Source of the DNA: Antilocapra americana
Lineage: Eukaryota; Chordata; Mammalia; Artiodactyla; Antilocapridae
DNA: 64,000 nt
Direction: 5' to 3'
NCBI GenBank assembly: GCA_007570785.1
Contig: ML664175.1
Span: forward strand, 12,611,687-12,675,686
The notes under the pieces were generated by a model. The model searched no databases. It was not told where the DNA came from and saw only the letters and a program-made list of their open reading frames with translations. A program made the position numbers and the translations under genes. Each line of letters begins with the position of its first letter. Position 1 is the stretch's first letter. Of this stretch, positions 37,528-49,787 are shown piece by piece.

Positions 37528-38672
37528 CTCCCATCAGGTAGCCAAAGTATTGGAGCTTCAGCTTCACCATCTGTTCTTCCAGTGAATCTTCAAAGTTGAC
37601 TTCTAGGAATGACTGGTTGGATCTCCTTGCAGTCCAAGGGACTCTCAAGAGTCTTCTTCAACACCACAGTTCAAAAGCATCAATTCTTCAGCACTCAGCT
37701 TTCTTTATAATCCAACTCTCACATCCATACATGACTCCTGGAAAAACTATAGCCTTGACTAGACAGACCTTTATTGGCAAAGTAATGTCTCTGCTTTTTA
37801 ATATGCTGTCTAGATTGGTCATAACCTTCCAAGGAGTAAGCATCTTTTAATTTCATGGCTGCAGTCACCATCTACAGTGATTTTGGAGCCCCCCCAAATA
37901 GTCTCTCACTGTTTCCCCACTATTTGCCATGAAGTGATGGGACCATCACTTCATAGTGATGAAAAAAAAAAACTTCGTAGTTTTCTGAATGTTGAGCTTT
38001 AAGTCAACTTTTCACTCTCCTCTTTCACTTTCGAGAGGCTCTTTAGTTCCTCTTCACTTTGACTATATAGAGCTTTGTTGGCAACGTGGTCTCTGCTTTT
38101 TAATATGCTGTCTAGGTTTGTCATATATTTTCTTCCAAGGAGCAATTATCTTTTAATTTCATGGCTACAGCCACCATCCACAGTGATTTTTGAGCCCCAG
38201 AAGATGAAAGTTGTCTCTGCTTTCACTTTTTCCCCTTCTGCTTGTCATGAAGTGATGGGACTGGATGCCATGATCTTAGTTTTTTGAATGTTGAGTTTTA
38301 AGCCAAGTTTTTCACTGTCCTCTTTCACCTTCATCAAGAGGCTCTTTAGTTCCTCTTCACTTTCTACCATTTTGTGATATCATCTACATATCTGAGGTTG
38401 TTGATATTTCTCCCAGTAATCTTTATTCCAGCTTGTGATTCTCCAGCCTGGCATTTTGCATCATGTACTCAGCAGAGAAGTTAAATAAACAATGTGACAA
38501 TATAAAGGCTTATTATACTCCTTTCCTAATTTTAAACCAGTCAGTTGTTCCTTATAAGGTTCTAACTGTTGCTTCTTGACCCACATACAGACTTTTCAGG
38601 AGGTGGGTAAGGTGGTCTGGTATTCCCATCTTGAAGAATTTTCCACAGTTTGTTGTGATCCACATAGTCAAA

Positions 38673-38699
38673 CATGACTGATCGACTGAACTGAACTGA
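38673..38699 (+). mobile_element. 27-bp BovB-tail insertion with target-site duplication
   Basis: catgactgatcgactgaact plus the repeated ctgaa tail is flanked by a perfect 11-bp duplication acatagtcaaa at 38662-38672 and 38700-38710. U2 has an uninterrupted site at about 46368. It reads as an extremely 5'-truncated retroinsertion. Confidence 0.75.
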
Positions 38700-38905
38700 A
38701 CATAGTCAAAGGCATATCTGTAGTCAATGAAGCAGAAGCAGATGTTTTTGTGGAATATCCTTGCTTTTTCTATGATCCAGTGAATGTTGGCAATTTGATC
38801 TCTGGTTCCTCTGTCTTTTCTAAACCAAACCTGTATGTCTGTTGAGTTCTTGATTCACATACTGCTGAAGCCTAACTTGTCAGATTTTTGAGAATTACAC
38901 ATTAT

Positions 38906-39320
38906 GGCTATGGTTTTGTTATCATGTAGTTAACTTCTGCCTGCTTTCAGTATCTACTAAATAGCTTAAAGCATATGGCACAGGATATTATCTAGGGCCC
39001 TTGCAGAAGAACTAAAGATCCTGTACTTTGCTTAATGACTAAACTTTTATTATTTGGTCTTGTTTGACTGTTTCCTTTGCTTCTGTACTTCCTTATTTCT
39101 CTGATTAAATTATTTTGATTAACATTTTTATATAGACAAAAGGCAGGCAGAGGACTGGGGAGGAAGGACCACTGCGTCTTGCTCTATTTCAATGTGGAGG
39201 GCTGCCCTAGTCAAATGGGACCTTAGGCTGTGACCCAAGAAGTTCATGGTGGCAGAGCACGACCAGCCTTTCCCTGGCAGTGGTTTCAAAGGGAGGGCCT
39301 GCACTTTAGGACACTCTATA
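38906..39320. other. Core unit sequence, nothing recognised
   Basis: Shared with U2 (46560-46990) and U3 (52910-53330). No gene or repeat family identified. Confidence 0.4.
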
Positions 39321-39324
39321 GCAG

Positions 39325-39740
39325 AGTTATCAATCCTGGCTGTACGTTACAACCACCGAGGAGATTTAAAACCACTGATGGCTGGATTCCACCCTCTGAT
39401 GTAATGCAGTACTCCTGGGCCATGGATGGTTTTCCAGTTTCTGCTGTGATTCTACTATGCAGGCATGGTTGCTGACTTCTATTTTCTCAAAATTTGAAGG
39501 GCATAATATACCCTCATCGATCTTGTTAAAATGCAGATTCTGCTTCAGGAGATCTGGATGGGGCCCAGGAATCAGGTTTCTAAAAAGCTCCAGGTATTTC
39601 CAAGTAGAAATGCCATCCCAAGTAGAAGTCTTCTTAATCAGAGTGGTGAGCAGCATCATTAGCAGCAGATTCACCTGGAGCTTGTTAGTAATTTAGATTC
39701 CTGGCCCCCACCCAAACGTATGGAACCCCAGCAGGAACAC
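39325..39740. mobile_element. MER5-like DNA transposon fragments in U1
   Basis: Parts such as 'gagttatcaatcctggctgtacgttacaaccacc', 'tgttaaaatgcagattctgcttcagg' and 'agcagattcacctggagcttgttag' fit MER5-type elements. The counterparts in U2 (46990-47400) and U3 (53335-53660) are similar. Confidence 0.55.
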
Positions 39741-40349
39741 CATGGAGAGGCCAGGTGAATTTCATGCATGTTAAGGAGTGGGAAGCAAGCGGAGCCCAGG
39801 GTATATTTAAATAGAGGCCAATGAGGCTAATGAGGGGATTCAAAACTGAGGCATCTGAGCGGGTGTGAAAGGAATCGAGGATGTGGAGCCAGGAGGAGAG
39901 GAGAGAGAACAAAAGGAGACAGGTACACGCTTTGATACTGGAGAGATTGCTTTGGTGGGGGTGGATACTGAGGGACAACGTGTCATCAGAGTACGACCTG
40001 GGAGGTCAGAGGGACTCATTTCTGTCCAGCAGGGGTGCTTGGTTTGTTTCCTCTGGATCTGTGGGGACTACACTTCTTGTCAAAGAGGTCAACCTCCATT
40101 ATGGCAGAAGGAATTCAAAGACTGTAAAGATGTGATGTCTTCTGAGCTGTCTTGCTGCTCTGAGATTGTGAGTCAGTGGAGCTGAAGTGGCAGGATTGTC
40201 GGGTTACCTGGGGACCTAGTGCCTGTGGAGCTGAGATGAGACATGTCAGAACTTGAGTTTGGGGTCTGGAGGAGGTGCGGTGTTTTGTGTTGAAACTGGT
40301 AAAAACCAAACCTATGTCAGGAGACTCTCTAAGAGCAGTGCTGGGGAGA

Positions 40350-40970
40350 AAGATCTTTTACTCTGCCCTTATAGGTTCTTTGGGCTGGTCTGAGAATTGA
40401 ATTGACATTGGAGAGATTAACAGGAGAAAAATCAAACAAAAGTTTAGTAACACGTGTAAGTGGCAGAGATGGGAAAATTGAGTAACTCATCAAAATGGCT
40501 GAAACCCTCACCTTGAATAGTGTCTTCAGCTGAAGACACAGGAGGATGTAGGGGGTGGGGAGGTGACCAGGAAAAGCACAGTAAACGGGCAAGGTATATG
40601 GACTTAGGTCATTACCTTCTCCATTGCTCAGTTTCTAGAGACTTGGTCATCCTTCTCTTCCAGGTACACAGACAGTTGCCCATAAAAACGGGGATTCCCC
40701 TTACAACGGTGTTTCTCACAAAGAGCAACTCCTATTTGTTTTTCAGGGCCCTTCCCATGTTATTTCTCAGCAAATGACCAGCTTTGAACAACTAATATGT
40801 CAAAGAGACGTATTACAGGGTGGGAAATTCAGCTTCCTTACAGGGGAGACACATTTCACACAGGAGTGTATGAGAGGAGACTCTGGACACCTCCAAATCC
40901 AGCAGGGGTGACCCCAAAGTCCTGAGGCTTATCCTGCTGTGCTCTGGTGCCTGGGATCATGATGTGTGAA
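40350..40970. mobile_element. LTR-like old repeat in U1, family not assigned
   Basis: The block 'cttttactctgcccttataggttctttgg ... aggagaaaaatcaaacaaaag ... cttcagctgaagacacagg' has the look of an old mammalian LTR. Copies are in U2 (47985-48610) and U3 (54280-54980). Confidence 0.35.
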
Positions 40971-41540
40971 TGTGAGGAGCAAGAAATGGCAAGTGGGGCC
41001 AAGAACTGGAGTGAAGTTTCGAGGTGGTTATGTCACACCAGCCAGAGAAGGGGAGCTCGGATTGGAGTGTCCTGGTGCTTAACAGCTCTAGAAAGGGGAG
41101 GGGCACGGTAGCACCATGATGTCCTCGTGTGGAAGGACTTGAGTCCATTGTTTCAAGTAATGTGGGTTCATGGCTCCTGTGCAGTAAGCAGGACAAACTG
41201 AGAGAAGCCACCCAGGGAGACCTCTCCCTGAAAAGAAGGAGACATCTGGGCCCCCTGTGGCTTTCCTGTTGGTAGCTTGGCTTTCTGGATCTCATTTCTT
41301 GAGCTCCATCTTTGTAACAGTTTGCTTCCCCTCTCTCCTGGTGTGGACCTGCTGTCTGCCTGTTGAATCTGATTCTGCTCCTTGGGGTGGTGGCTGGGGA
41401 GAGGCCAGAGACACAGAGGCAGCGGCTGCGGAGGGTGGGGATTCTGTGTCCAGATGGCTGTGGCCTGAACCCTCCCTCTTCGCTCTCCTACATGAGACCA
41501 TGAGGGGACTTTGCTGACCTGTGTAACACTCAGGAGAACT

Positions 41541-41747
41541 CTTTGTTCAGTTGCTAAGTTGTGTCTGACTCTTTGGGACCCCATGGACTGTAGCCTGTCA
41601 GTCTCCTCTGTCCAAGGAATTTCCCAGGCAAGAAGACTGGAGTGGGTTGCCATTCCCTCCTGCAGGGGATCTTCCTAACCCAGGGATTGAACCCAAGTTT
41701 CCTGCTTGGCAGGCAGTATCTTTACCACTGAACCACTTGGGAAGCCC
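41541..41747 (-). mobile_element. Bov-tA SINE at the U1/U2 junction
   Basis: Antisense Bov-tA ending exactly at gggaagccc|attgtaggtgctt, where U2 begins. Confidence 0.88.
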
Positions 41748-41867
41748 ATTGTAGGTGCTTAGCCCCTTGAATATAGGCCCTCAATAACAATCTCAAATTG
41801 AAAATGCTTTTTGGTAGTAAGAAGTCCTTTCTCCTCACCCCCTTAGTCCTGAATCTCTCTTATATTA

Positions 41868-42040
41868 AAATATTTATTTATTTGACTACAGTGTTTCTTA
41901 GCTGGGGCATGAGGGATCTTTAGTTGTAGCATGTGAACTCTTAGTTGCAGCATGTGGGATCTAGTTCTTTGACCAGGGATCAAACCAGGCCTAGATCAGA
42001 AGTGCAAAATCTTAGCCACTGGACCATCCGGGAAGTCCCC
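41868..42040 (-). mobile_element. CHR-type SINE in U2
   Basis: Antisense SINE (ttctttgaccagggatcaaacc ... ccactggaccatccgggaagtcccc), uninterrupted counterpart of the L1-split copy in U1. Confidence 0.75.
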
Positions 42041-42604
42041 TTAATCCCTCTTAAAATATAAATTAATTCTAATGCTTACAAAAAGGTCAAGGAACTAATA
42101 GGTAATCAATAGGTTTGTTTGATAAATGGTTATTGCTGAACATGTATTGAAATATAAAAGTGGATGGTTTGAAGCATCAGCAGATCAGTAAATATTAACA
42201 CTAGATATATGGAGCACTCTGTCATAAAATTTACATTTAGAAGTCCTTCTGTGACTTGGCCACCTTCTGAATTATTCTAGAAATGTCAGTTTGCGTGACT
42301 TCTTCACCACAACTCTACATGAAATGATTCTGCACACAATCTTTTGCCCAGATGGCTTATGCTTCTGGTCACAGCTGATTGAACCAAGGTGGACACCCTA
42401 TCAAAGCCAGCCACTCACAGGTGTGAAATGTTGAACTAAAAAAACAGCTGTTGTGTCTATAGCTATTTAAACTTGCATGCAATCCCTTGCATGTAATCAC
42501 TTGCTAAGGGATGAGGTGGTGAAATAAGATTGACATAAATTAGCTAGTATCTGGGTTATGTGGGTATTTATTCTACAGCTGCATAGTATACATTCTGGTG
42601 TACA

Positions 42605-43107
42605 AAAATCTGTGCAAGAATGTTCATAGCAGTGTTATTCATAATAGCTAAAACGTGGGAACAACTTAAATGGCCATCCAGTGCTGAATGGATAAACAAA
42701 ATATAGTATATAAATATAATGGGACATTGTTTGCCCATAAAAAGGACTTGAATTTTGATACATAAAAAGACAAATATTATGACTCCACTTATATGAAATG
42801 TCCAGAGTAGGGAAATTCAGAGTAATAGAAAGTAGACTGGTGGTTGTCAGGGGCTGTGGGGGAGAAGGAATGAGGAGTGATTGATAATGGGAAAATGGGA
42901 ATAGGGTTTCCTTTTGGGTTGATGAAATGTTCTGGAGTTGGATGGTGGTGATATTTGGTAAATATATTAAAAATACTGAACTGTACACGTTATTCTTTTT
43001 TTTTTTCTGGCTTGCCATGGATCTTAGTTCCCCAAGAAGGGATCAGACCCTTACCCTTTGGAGTGGAAATCTGGTTTCCTAACCACTGGACTACCAGGGA
43101 AGTCCCA
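42605..43107. mobile_element. L1M 3' end (+) followed by CHR SINE (-) in U2
   Basis: L1M 42605-42985 (ccagtgctgaatggataaacaaaa ... ttgtcaggggctgtggg), then an antisense CHR SINE about 43000-43107. Same order as in U1 and U3. Confidence 0.75.
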
Positions 43108-43179
43108 TGAATTTTATACTTTAAAAGAGTAAATTAAACCTCAATAAAGCTGTCATTAAGAAAACATACAAAGAAGAAA

Positions 43180-43630
43180 TAAAAACTGCCTTGAACCCTC
43201 CTGACAGTGCAGGAGACACAAGTTCTACACCCAGTCCGGGAAGATTTCACATGCTGTGGAGTGGTTAGGTCCATGGGCCAAAACTATTTAGCCCCTACTC
43301 TGGAGTTGGGCTCCTGAGCCCACATTGCTGCAGGTACTGAAGTCGGTGTGCCTAGAGGCTATGCTCCACAACAAGAGAAACCACCTAAATGAGACACCCC
43401 TGCTAGCAACTAGACACTAGTCCCTGCTCTCTGCAACTGGAAGAGGTCCGCAAGTAGCAACAAAAGCCAGTGCAGCCAAAGATAAATATGTAAATAATAT
43501 TTTTTAAAAATGTAGTGGGAATACCCTGGTATTCAGTGTTTAAGATGCTGAGCTTCCACTGCAGGGGGCATGAATTCAGTCCCTGGTTGGGGAATTAAGA
43601 TCACAGAAGTCAAAAAACAATAATAAAAAA
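43180..43630 (+). mobile_element. Two CHR-type SINEs in U2
   Basis: A degenerate CHR-2 (about 43180-43490) is followed by a CHR SINE (about 43515-43625), as in U1 and U3. Confidence 0.7.
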
Positions 43631-44164
43631 GTTAATATAAAAATGTAGTAAGCATAAGCATGTGGCCCTGCATTTGGATCCAAGACTTAATGGGATGAAG
43701 TAGACATCTCCTTTTGTCTGGCCAGCCTCTACCTTCTGGAGGTGACAGCCTCTGATTTCTCTGGAGAACGAGCTTCCTATTGATGGTCCTGTTAGGAGTC
43801 TAAGTTACAAGGAACCTTACCTACCGCATGGGGGCAGGTGACCCTGGCTAACCAGAGCAGACACTGGCTTGAAAACCTGAACCCTGAGCTGAGTGGCTCA
43901 TGGATGCTGTTGAGACCAAATCCTTCCTAGGACACCACTGAAAGTTTCCCAGTGAGACCCCTGGAGCTTTAGTTTTGGGCGTGTCTTGTGATGCACTTCT
44001 CTTCTGCGTAGTTTAGCCAGAATTGGTTAAACTGGAGCTCCTTGTGAAGGGAAACCTCAGTGGATACCTCGAGTCCCTGTGGTGGAGCAGCTGCACATGC
44101 AAAATATCAGGAGTTTTAGCGTCAGTGTTAGTAACTCCAGTGAACCACTGCCTATCACGTGTGG

Positions 44165-44390
44165 GGCTGGTGCTGTGCTAAGAACTGTGCTTGCTGCTTC
44201 TCATTTAATTCAACCCTACAACCTAGTTGGTAGGTACTGTCTTGGCTCCACTTTACTCACAAGGAAATGAGGCCCAGAGAAATTAGGTACATTTTCTGAG
44301 ATCATGCAGCTAATTAAGTTGGATTCTGGATTCATTCCAGGTCTGCCTGACTCCAGAATAGTGCTTCTACTGTTTCTCTGTACTGCCTCA
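44165..44390 (-). mobile_element. MIR SINE in U2
   Basis: Antisense MIR, almost identical to the U3 copy (52315-52540) and less like the U1 copy. Confidence 0.8.
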
Positions 44391-44774
44391 AAGAGAGTCC
44401 GCATTGTTGTTACCCAAAGCTGAGTCCGTCTGCTCATGGCTCAAGTTCAATACTTGAGAGGTAGGGCTGGTAGAAGGGAAAGTTTGCTTTATTTCAGAGG
44501 TGGGCGGATGGGGAGGCTGGCAGACTCATGTCTAAAGGCCAGCTTCCCCCTGACAATCAGTGGGCAAGAACTTTTAAAGGAGAGGTTTGGGGTGTAGACA
44601 GAGCAAGAGGCTACATACAGAAACAGTAGAGTCAGCTCTGACAGTCGTCTTGAAACTGATCATGCAATGGTCTGATCAGAGTCATCTCGATTTCTTAAAG
44701 TACAGTTAATCATTAATTCCAGAGGCAAGGTGTTCCCATTTCCATGAAGCCAGTTCTCAGAACTGCTGCAGCTT

Positions 44775-46560
44775 TTTGTTGTTGTTGTTGTTCAGTTACT
44801 CAGTCATGTCCAGCTCTTGTGACTGCATAGACTGCAGTATGCCAGGCTTTCCTGTCAAGAACTATCTACCAGTGTTTGCCTAGATTCATGTCCATTGACT
44901 CTGTGATGCTATTTAACCATCTCATCCTCTACTATCCTCTTCTCCTTTGGCTTCAGTCTTTCCCAGCATCTGGGTCTTTTCCAATGAGTCAGCTCTCACA
45001 TCTGGTAGCCAAAGTATTGGAGCTTCGGCTTCAGCATCAGGCCTTCCAATGAATATTCAGAGTTGACTTCCTTTAGGATTGAATGGTTTGATCTCCTTGC
45101 CCATCCAAGGGACTCTCAAGAGTCTTCTCCAGCACCACAGTTCAAAATCATCAGTTCTTCCATGCTCAGCCTTCTTTATGGTCCAACTTTCACATCCATG
45201 CATGACTACTGTAAAAACCATAGCTTTGACTAATGCCAACTTTGTTGGCAAAATGATGTCTCTGCTTTTTAATGTGCTGGTTAGGTTTGTTGTAGCTTTT
45301 CTTCCGGGGAGAAAGCATCTTTTAATTTTGTGGCTACATCCACCACCCACACTGATTTTGGAGCCCTCCCCCCGAAATAAACTCTGTCTCTGTTTTCACT
45401 TTTTCCCCTTCTACTTGACATGAGATGATGGGAGCAGATGTCAGGATCTTAGTTTATTTTATTTTATTTTATTTACTTTATTGTGTTGGTTTTGCCATAC
45501 AATGACATGAAACCGCCATGGGTTTACATATGCTCCCCCTCCAGAACCCCCCTCCCTCCTCCCTCCTGATTCCCTCCCCCTGGGTCATCTCGGTGCACCA
45601 GCCCCGAGTATCAACCCTGGGCTGGTGATTGATTTCACATATGATAATTAACATGTTTCAATGCCATTCTCCCATATCATTCCACCCTTGCCCTCTTCCA
45701 CAGAGTCCACGAGTCTGTTCTATACATCTGCGTTTCTTTTGCTGTCTTGTATGCAGGGTTCTCGTTACTATCTTTCTAAATTCCATATATATGCGTTAGT
45801 ATACTGTATTGTTGTTTTTCCTTCTGGCTTACTTCACTCTGGATAATAGGCTCCAGTTCCGTCCACCTGAGTAGAACTGATTCAAATGAATTGTTTTTTA
45901 ATGCTGAGCAACCTAGATGCCCATCAACTGACGAATGGATAAGAAAGCTGTGGTACATATACACAATGGAATATTACTCAGGATCTTAGTTTTTTGAATG
46001 TTGAGTTTTAAGTCAACATTTTCACTCTCTTTCACCCTCATGAAGAGACTCTTTAGTTCCTCTTCAACTTCTGCCATTAGGGTGGTGTAATTTGCATATC
46101 TGAGGTTGTTGATATTCCTCCTGGCAGTCTTAATTCCAGCTTGTGATTTATCAAGCCTGGCATTTTGCATGATGAACGCTGCTTAGACGTTAAATAATGT
46201 GACAATATAAAGGCTTATCGTACTCCTTTCCTAATTTTAAACCAGTTATTCCCATATAAGATTCTGACTGTTGCTTCTTGACCAGCATACGCATTTCTCA
46301 GGAGGCAGGTAAGGTGGTCTGGTCTTGCGATTTCTTTAAGAATTTTCCACCATTTGTTGTGATCCACACAGTCAAAAAAATTCCTGTAGTCAATGAAACA
46401 GAGGTAGATGCTTTTCCGGAATTTCCTTGCTTTCTCTATGACCCAGAGAATGTTAGAAATTTGATCTCTAGTTCGTCTTCCTTTTCCAGACCCAGCCTAT
46501 ACATCTGAAAGTTCTTGGTTCACATACTGCTGAAATCTAACTTGAAGAATTTTGAGAATT
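44775..46560 (-). mobile_element. BovB LINE in U2, interrupted by L1
   Basis: Counterpart of the U1 BovB, with no internal duplication and no LTR. The reverse transcriptase motif reads YANY instead of YADD (complement of 45913-46170). A short (GTT)n run is at its left edge. Split by L1 at 45456-45977. Confidence 0.85.
45456..45977 (-). mobile_element. Bovine-type L1 insertion (U2 only)
   Basis: 5'-truncated antisense L1 with a perfect 15-bp duplication tcaggatcttagttt at 45441-45455 and 45978-45992. The left end holds the reversed A-rich tail (attttattttattttattt). Confidence 0.92.
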
Positions 46561-49181
46561 ACATCATGGCTACAGTTTAGTTATCATGTAGTTAGCTCCT
46601 GCATGCTTTGAGTTCCAGTATCTAATGAACAGTTCAAAGCATATGGCTAATAATGTTATCTAGGGCCCTTAAAGAAGAACTAAAGGCCCTTGACTTTGTT
46701 TAATGACTTAATTTTATTATTTGGCCTAATTTGCCTGTTTCCTTTGTTTCTGCATGTTTTTCATTGCTCTGATTAATTTATTTTCAACTAACGTTCTTCT
46801 ATAGAGGAAAGGCAGGCAGAGGACATAGGGAGGAAGGAGCATAGGATCCTGCTCTTTCAGTATAGAGGGCTGCCCTGAGCAAATGGAACGTCCAGCCAGG
46901 ACCCAAGGAGTCAAGGTTGCAGGGCATGACTTGTCATTCCCTGGCAGTTTCCCAAAGGGAGGGTCTGCACTTAAAGATACTCCATAGCTGAGTTATTAAT
47001 CCTTGCTGTTCATTACAACCACTTGGGGAGGTTTAAAACCACTGATGTCTGGATTCCCCACTCTGTTGTAATATGTCAGCAGTACTCCTGGGCCATGGAT
47101 GGTTTTCCAGTTTCTGCTGTGATTCTACTATGCAGGCTTGGTTGCTGACTTCTATTTTCTCAAAATTTGAAGGGCATAATATACACTCATAGATCTTGTT
47201 AAAATGCAGATTCTGCTTCAGGAGATCTGGATGGGGCCCAGGAGTCAGGTTTCTAAAAAGCTCCAGGTATTTCCAAGTAGAAATGCCATCCCAAGTAGAA
47301 GTCTTAATCAGAGTGGTGAGCAGCATCATTAGCAGCAGATTCACCTGGAGCTTGTTAGTAATTTAGATTCCTGGCCCCCACCCAAACGTATGGAACCCCA
47401 GCAGGAACACCATGGAGGGGCCAGGTGAATTTCATGCATGTTAAGGAGTGAGAAGCAAGCGGAGCTCAGGGTATATTTAAATAGAGACCAATGAGGCTAA
47501 TGAGGGGATTCAAAACTGAGGCATCTGAGCGGGTGTGAAAGGAATGGAGGATGTGGAGCCAGGAGGAGAGGAGCCAGGTAAGCACTTTGACCCTGGAGAA
47601 GCTGCTTCAGGAGGAGCAGGGAACTGAGGGACAACATGTCATCAAAAGACAGCCTGGGAGGTCAGGGGTACTCATTTCTGTCCAGCAGGGGTGCTTGGTT
47701 TGTTTCCTCTGGATCTGTGGGGATTACACTTCTTATCAAAGAGGTCAACCTCCATTATGGCAGATGTAAAGATGGGATGACCTCTGAGCTGTCTGACTGC
47801 TCTGAGACTGTGAGTCAGTGGAGCTGAAGTGGCAGGATTGTCGGGTCACCTGGGGACCTAGTGCCTGTGGAGCTGAGATGAGACATGTCAGAACTTGAGT
47901 TTGGGGTCTGGAGGAGTGCAGTGTTTTGGGTTGAAACTGGTAAAAACCAAACCTATGTCAGGAGACGCTCAAAGAGCAGTGCTGGGGAGGAAAACCTTTT
48001 ACTCTGCCCTTCTAGGTTCTTTGGGCTGGTCTAAGAATTGAATTGACATTGAAGAGATTAGCAGGAGAAAAATCAAACAAAAGTTTAGTAACACGTGTAA
48101 GTGGCAGAGACTGGGGAAAAATGAGTAACTCGTCAAAATGGCTGAAACTCTCACCTTGATTAGTATCTTCAGCTGAAGACACAGGAGGACATGGAAGGTG
48201 GGGAGAGTCAGTTATGGGAGGTGACCAGGAAAAGCACAGTAAATGGGCAAGGTGTATGGACTTAGGTCATTGTCTTCTCCATTGGTCGGTTTCTAGAGAC
48301 TTGGTCATCCTTCTCTTCCAGGTACACAGACAGTTGCCCATAAAAATGGGGAATCCCCTTACAACGGTGTTTCTCACAAAGAGCAACTCCTATTTGTTTT
48401 TCAGGGCCCTTCTCATGTTATTTCTCAGCAAATGACCAGCTTTGAACAACTAATATGTCAAAGAGACGTATTACAGGGTGGCTAATAAAGCTTCCTTACA
48501 GGGAGACACATTTCACACAGGAGTGTGTGAGAGGAGACTCTGGACACCTCCAAATCCAGCAGGGGTGACCCCAAAGTCCTGAGGCTCATCCTGCTGTGCT
48601 CTGGTGCCTGAGTCATGGTGTGTGAATGTGAGGAGCAAGAAATGGCAAGTGGGGCCAAGAACTGGAGTGAAGTTTCAAGGTGGTTATGTCACACCAGCCA
48701 GAGAAGGGGAACACAGATTGGAGTGTCCTGGTACTCATATAGAAACAGCTCTAGAAAGGGGAGGGGCTCAGTAGCACCACGATGTCCTCGTGTGGAAGGA
48801 CTAGAGTCCGTTGTTTCAAGCAATGTGGTTTCATTGTTCCTGTGAAGTCAGCAGGAGAAGCTGAGGGAAGCCACCCAGGGAGATTTGGGAAGGAGAGGTA
48901 TGGGCTCCAGGCAGCTTCACAGGTATTGGCAGCTTGGCTCTCTGGATCTTATTTCTTACACTCATTCTTTCTACCTATTTGTTTCCCCTCTCTGTCCTGG
49001 TGTGGATCTGGTGTCTGCCGGTCAAATCTGGCTTCTACCAGCCTGGGAGGTGTCTGGGACAGAGGCTGCAGAGGGTGGGGATATTGTGTCCAGGTGGCTG
49101 TGGCCTGAGCTCTCCCTCTTTGCTGTCCTACTTGAGACCTTCGGGGGACTTTGCTGAGCTGTACACAAACAGGGAAATTCT

Positions 49182-49380
49182 TTGTTGTTGTTTTTAGTTG
49201 CCAAGTCGTGTCTGACTCTTTGAGACTCCATGGTCTGTAGCCCGCCAGGCTCATCTGTTCATGGGATTTCCTAGGCAAGAATACTGGAGTGGGTTGCAAT
49301 TTTCTTCTCCACGGGATCTTCCCAATACAGGGATCTACTTAGCAGGCAAATTCTCTACCACTGAGCCACCTGGGAAGCCC
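49182..49380 (-). mobile_element. Bov-tA SINE at the U2/U3 junction
   Basis: Antisense Bov-tA ending at gggaagccc|attgtaggtgctt, the same context as at 41747. Confidence 0.88.
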
Positions 49381-49514
49381 ATTGTAGGTGCTTGGCCCCT
49401 TGAATAAAGCCTCGCAGGTAGTCATTAGTCTCGGACTGAAAACACTTTTTAGTAGTAAAGCCTTTCTTTCTGGTGATCCTCCCCACCCCCTTAGTCCTGA
49501 ATCCCTCATATTTT

Positions 49515-49700
49515 TTTAAGGAAATATTTATTTATTTGACTATACTGGGTCTTCGTTGGGACATGAGGGATTCTTTAACTGTGGCATTGAACTCTTAGTT
49601 TCAGCATGTGGGATCTAGTTCCCTGACCAGGGATTGGACCTGAGCCTCCTACATTGTAAGCTGGGAGTCTTAGCTACTGGACCACCCGGGAAGTCCCCTG
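49515..49700 (-). mobile_element. CHR-type SINE in U3
   Basis: Antisense SINE (ttccctgaccagggattggacc ... ctactggaccacccgggaagtcccc). Confidence 0.75.
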
Positions 49701-49787
49701 AATCCCTCTTAAAATATAAATTTATTCTAGTGCCTTAAAAAGGACAAGTAATTAATAGGTAGTCAGTAAGTATTATTGGATAAATGG

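Larger units (their letters stand above)
36850..38905 (-). mobile_element. BovB LINE in U1, interrupted and internally duplicated
   Basis: Antisense BovB covering the 3' end and part of the reverse transcriptase. It is broken by a solo LTR at 37070-37527, carries a direct duplication of about 305 bp (37756-38060 and 38061-38364), and contains a 27-bp BovB-tail insertion at 38673-38699. Confidence 0.85.
33252..41747 (+). repeat. Tandem segmental repeat unit 1 (U1)
   Basis: First of three head-to-tail copies. It starts at gttgtaggtagc...ccttgaataaagcctcg and ends at the 3' edge of a Bov-tA. Diagnostic shared blocks: the phrase cctcgagtccctgtggtgga (35889), aaaggcaggcagaggac (39139) and cagttgcccataaaaa (40672). 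Private insertions are an L1 (33551-34009), a Bov-tA (36428-36650), a solo LTR (37070-37527), an internal BovB duplication and a 27-bp BovB tail. Confidence 0.9.
41748..49380 (+). repeat. Tandem segmental repeat unit 2 (U2)
   Basis: Second copy. The shared blocks are at 44068, 46809 and 48332. It shares the large BovB insert with U1 and ends in a Bov-tA at the same place as U1. Its private insertion is an antisense L1 (45456-45977). Confidence 0.9.
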
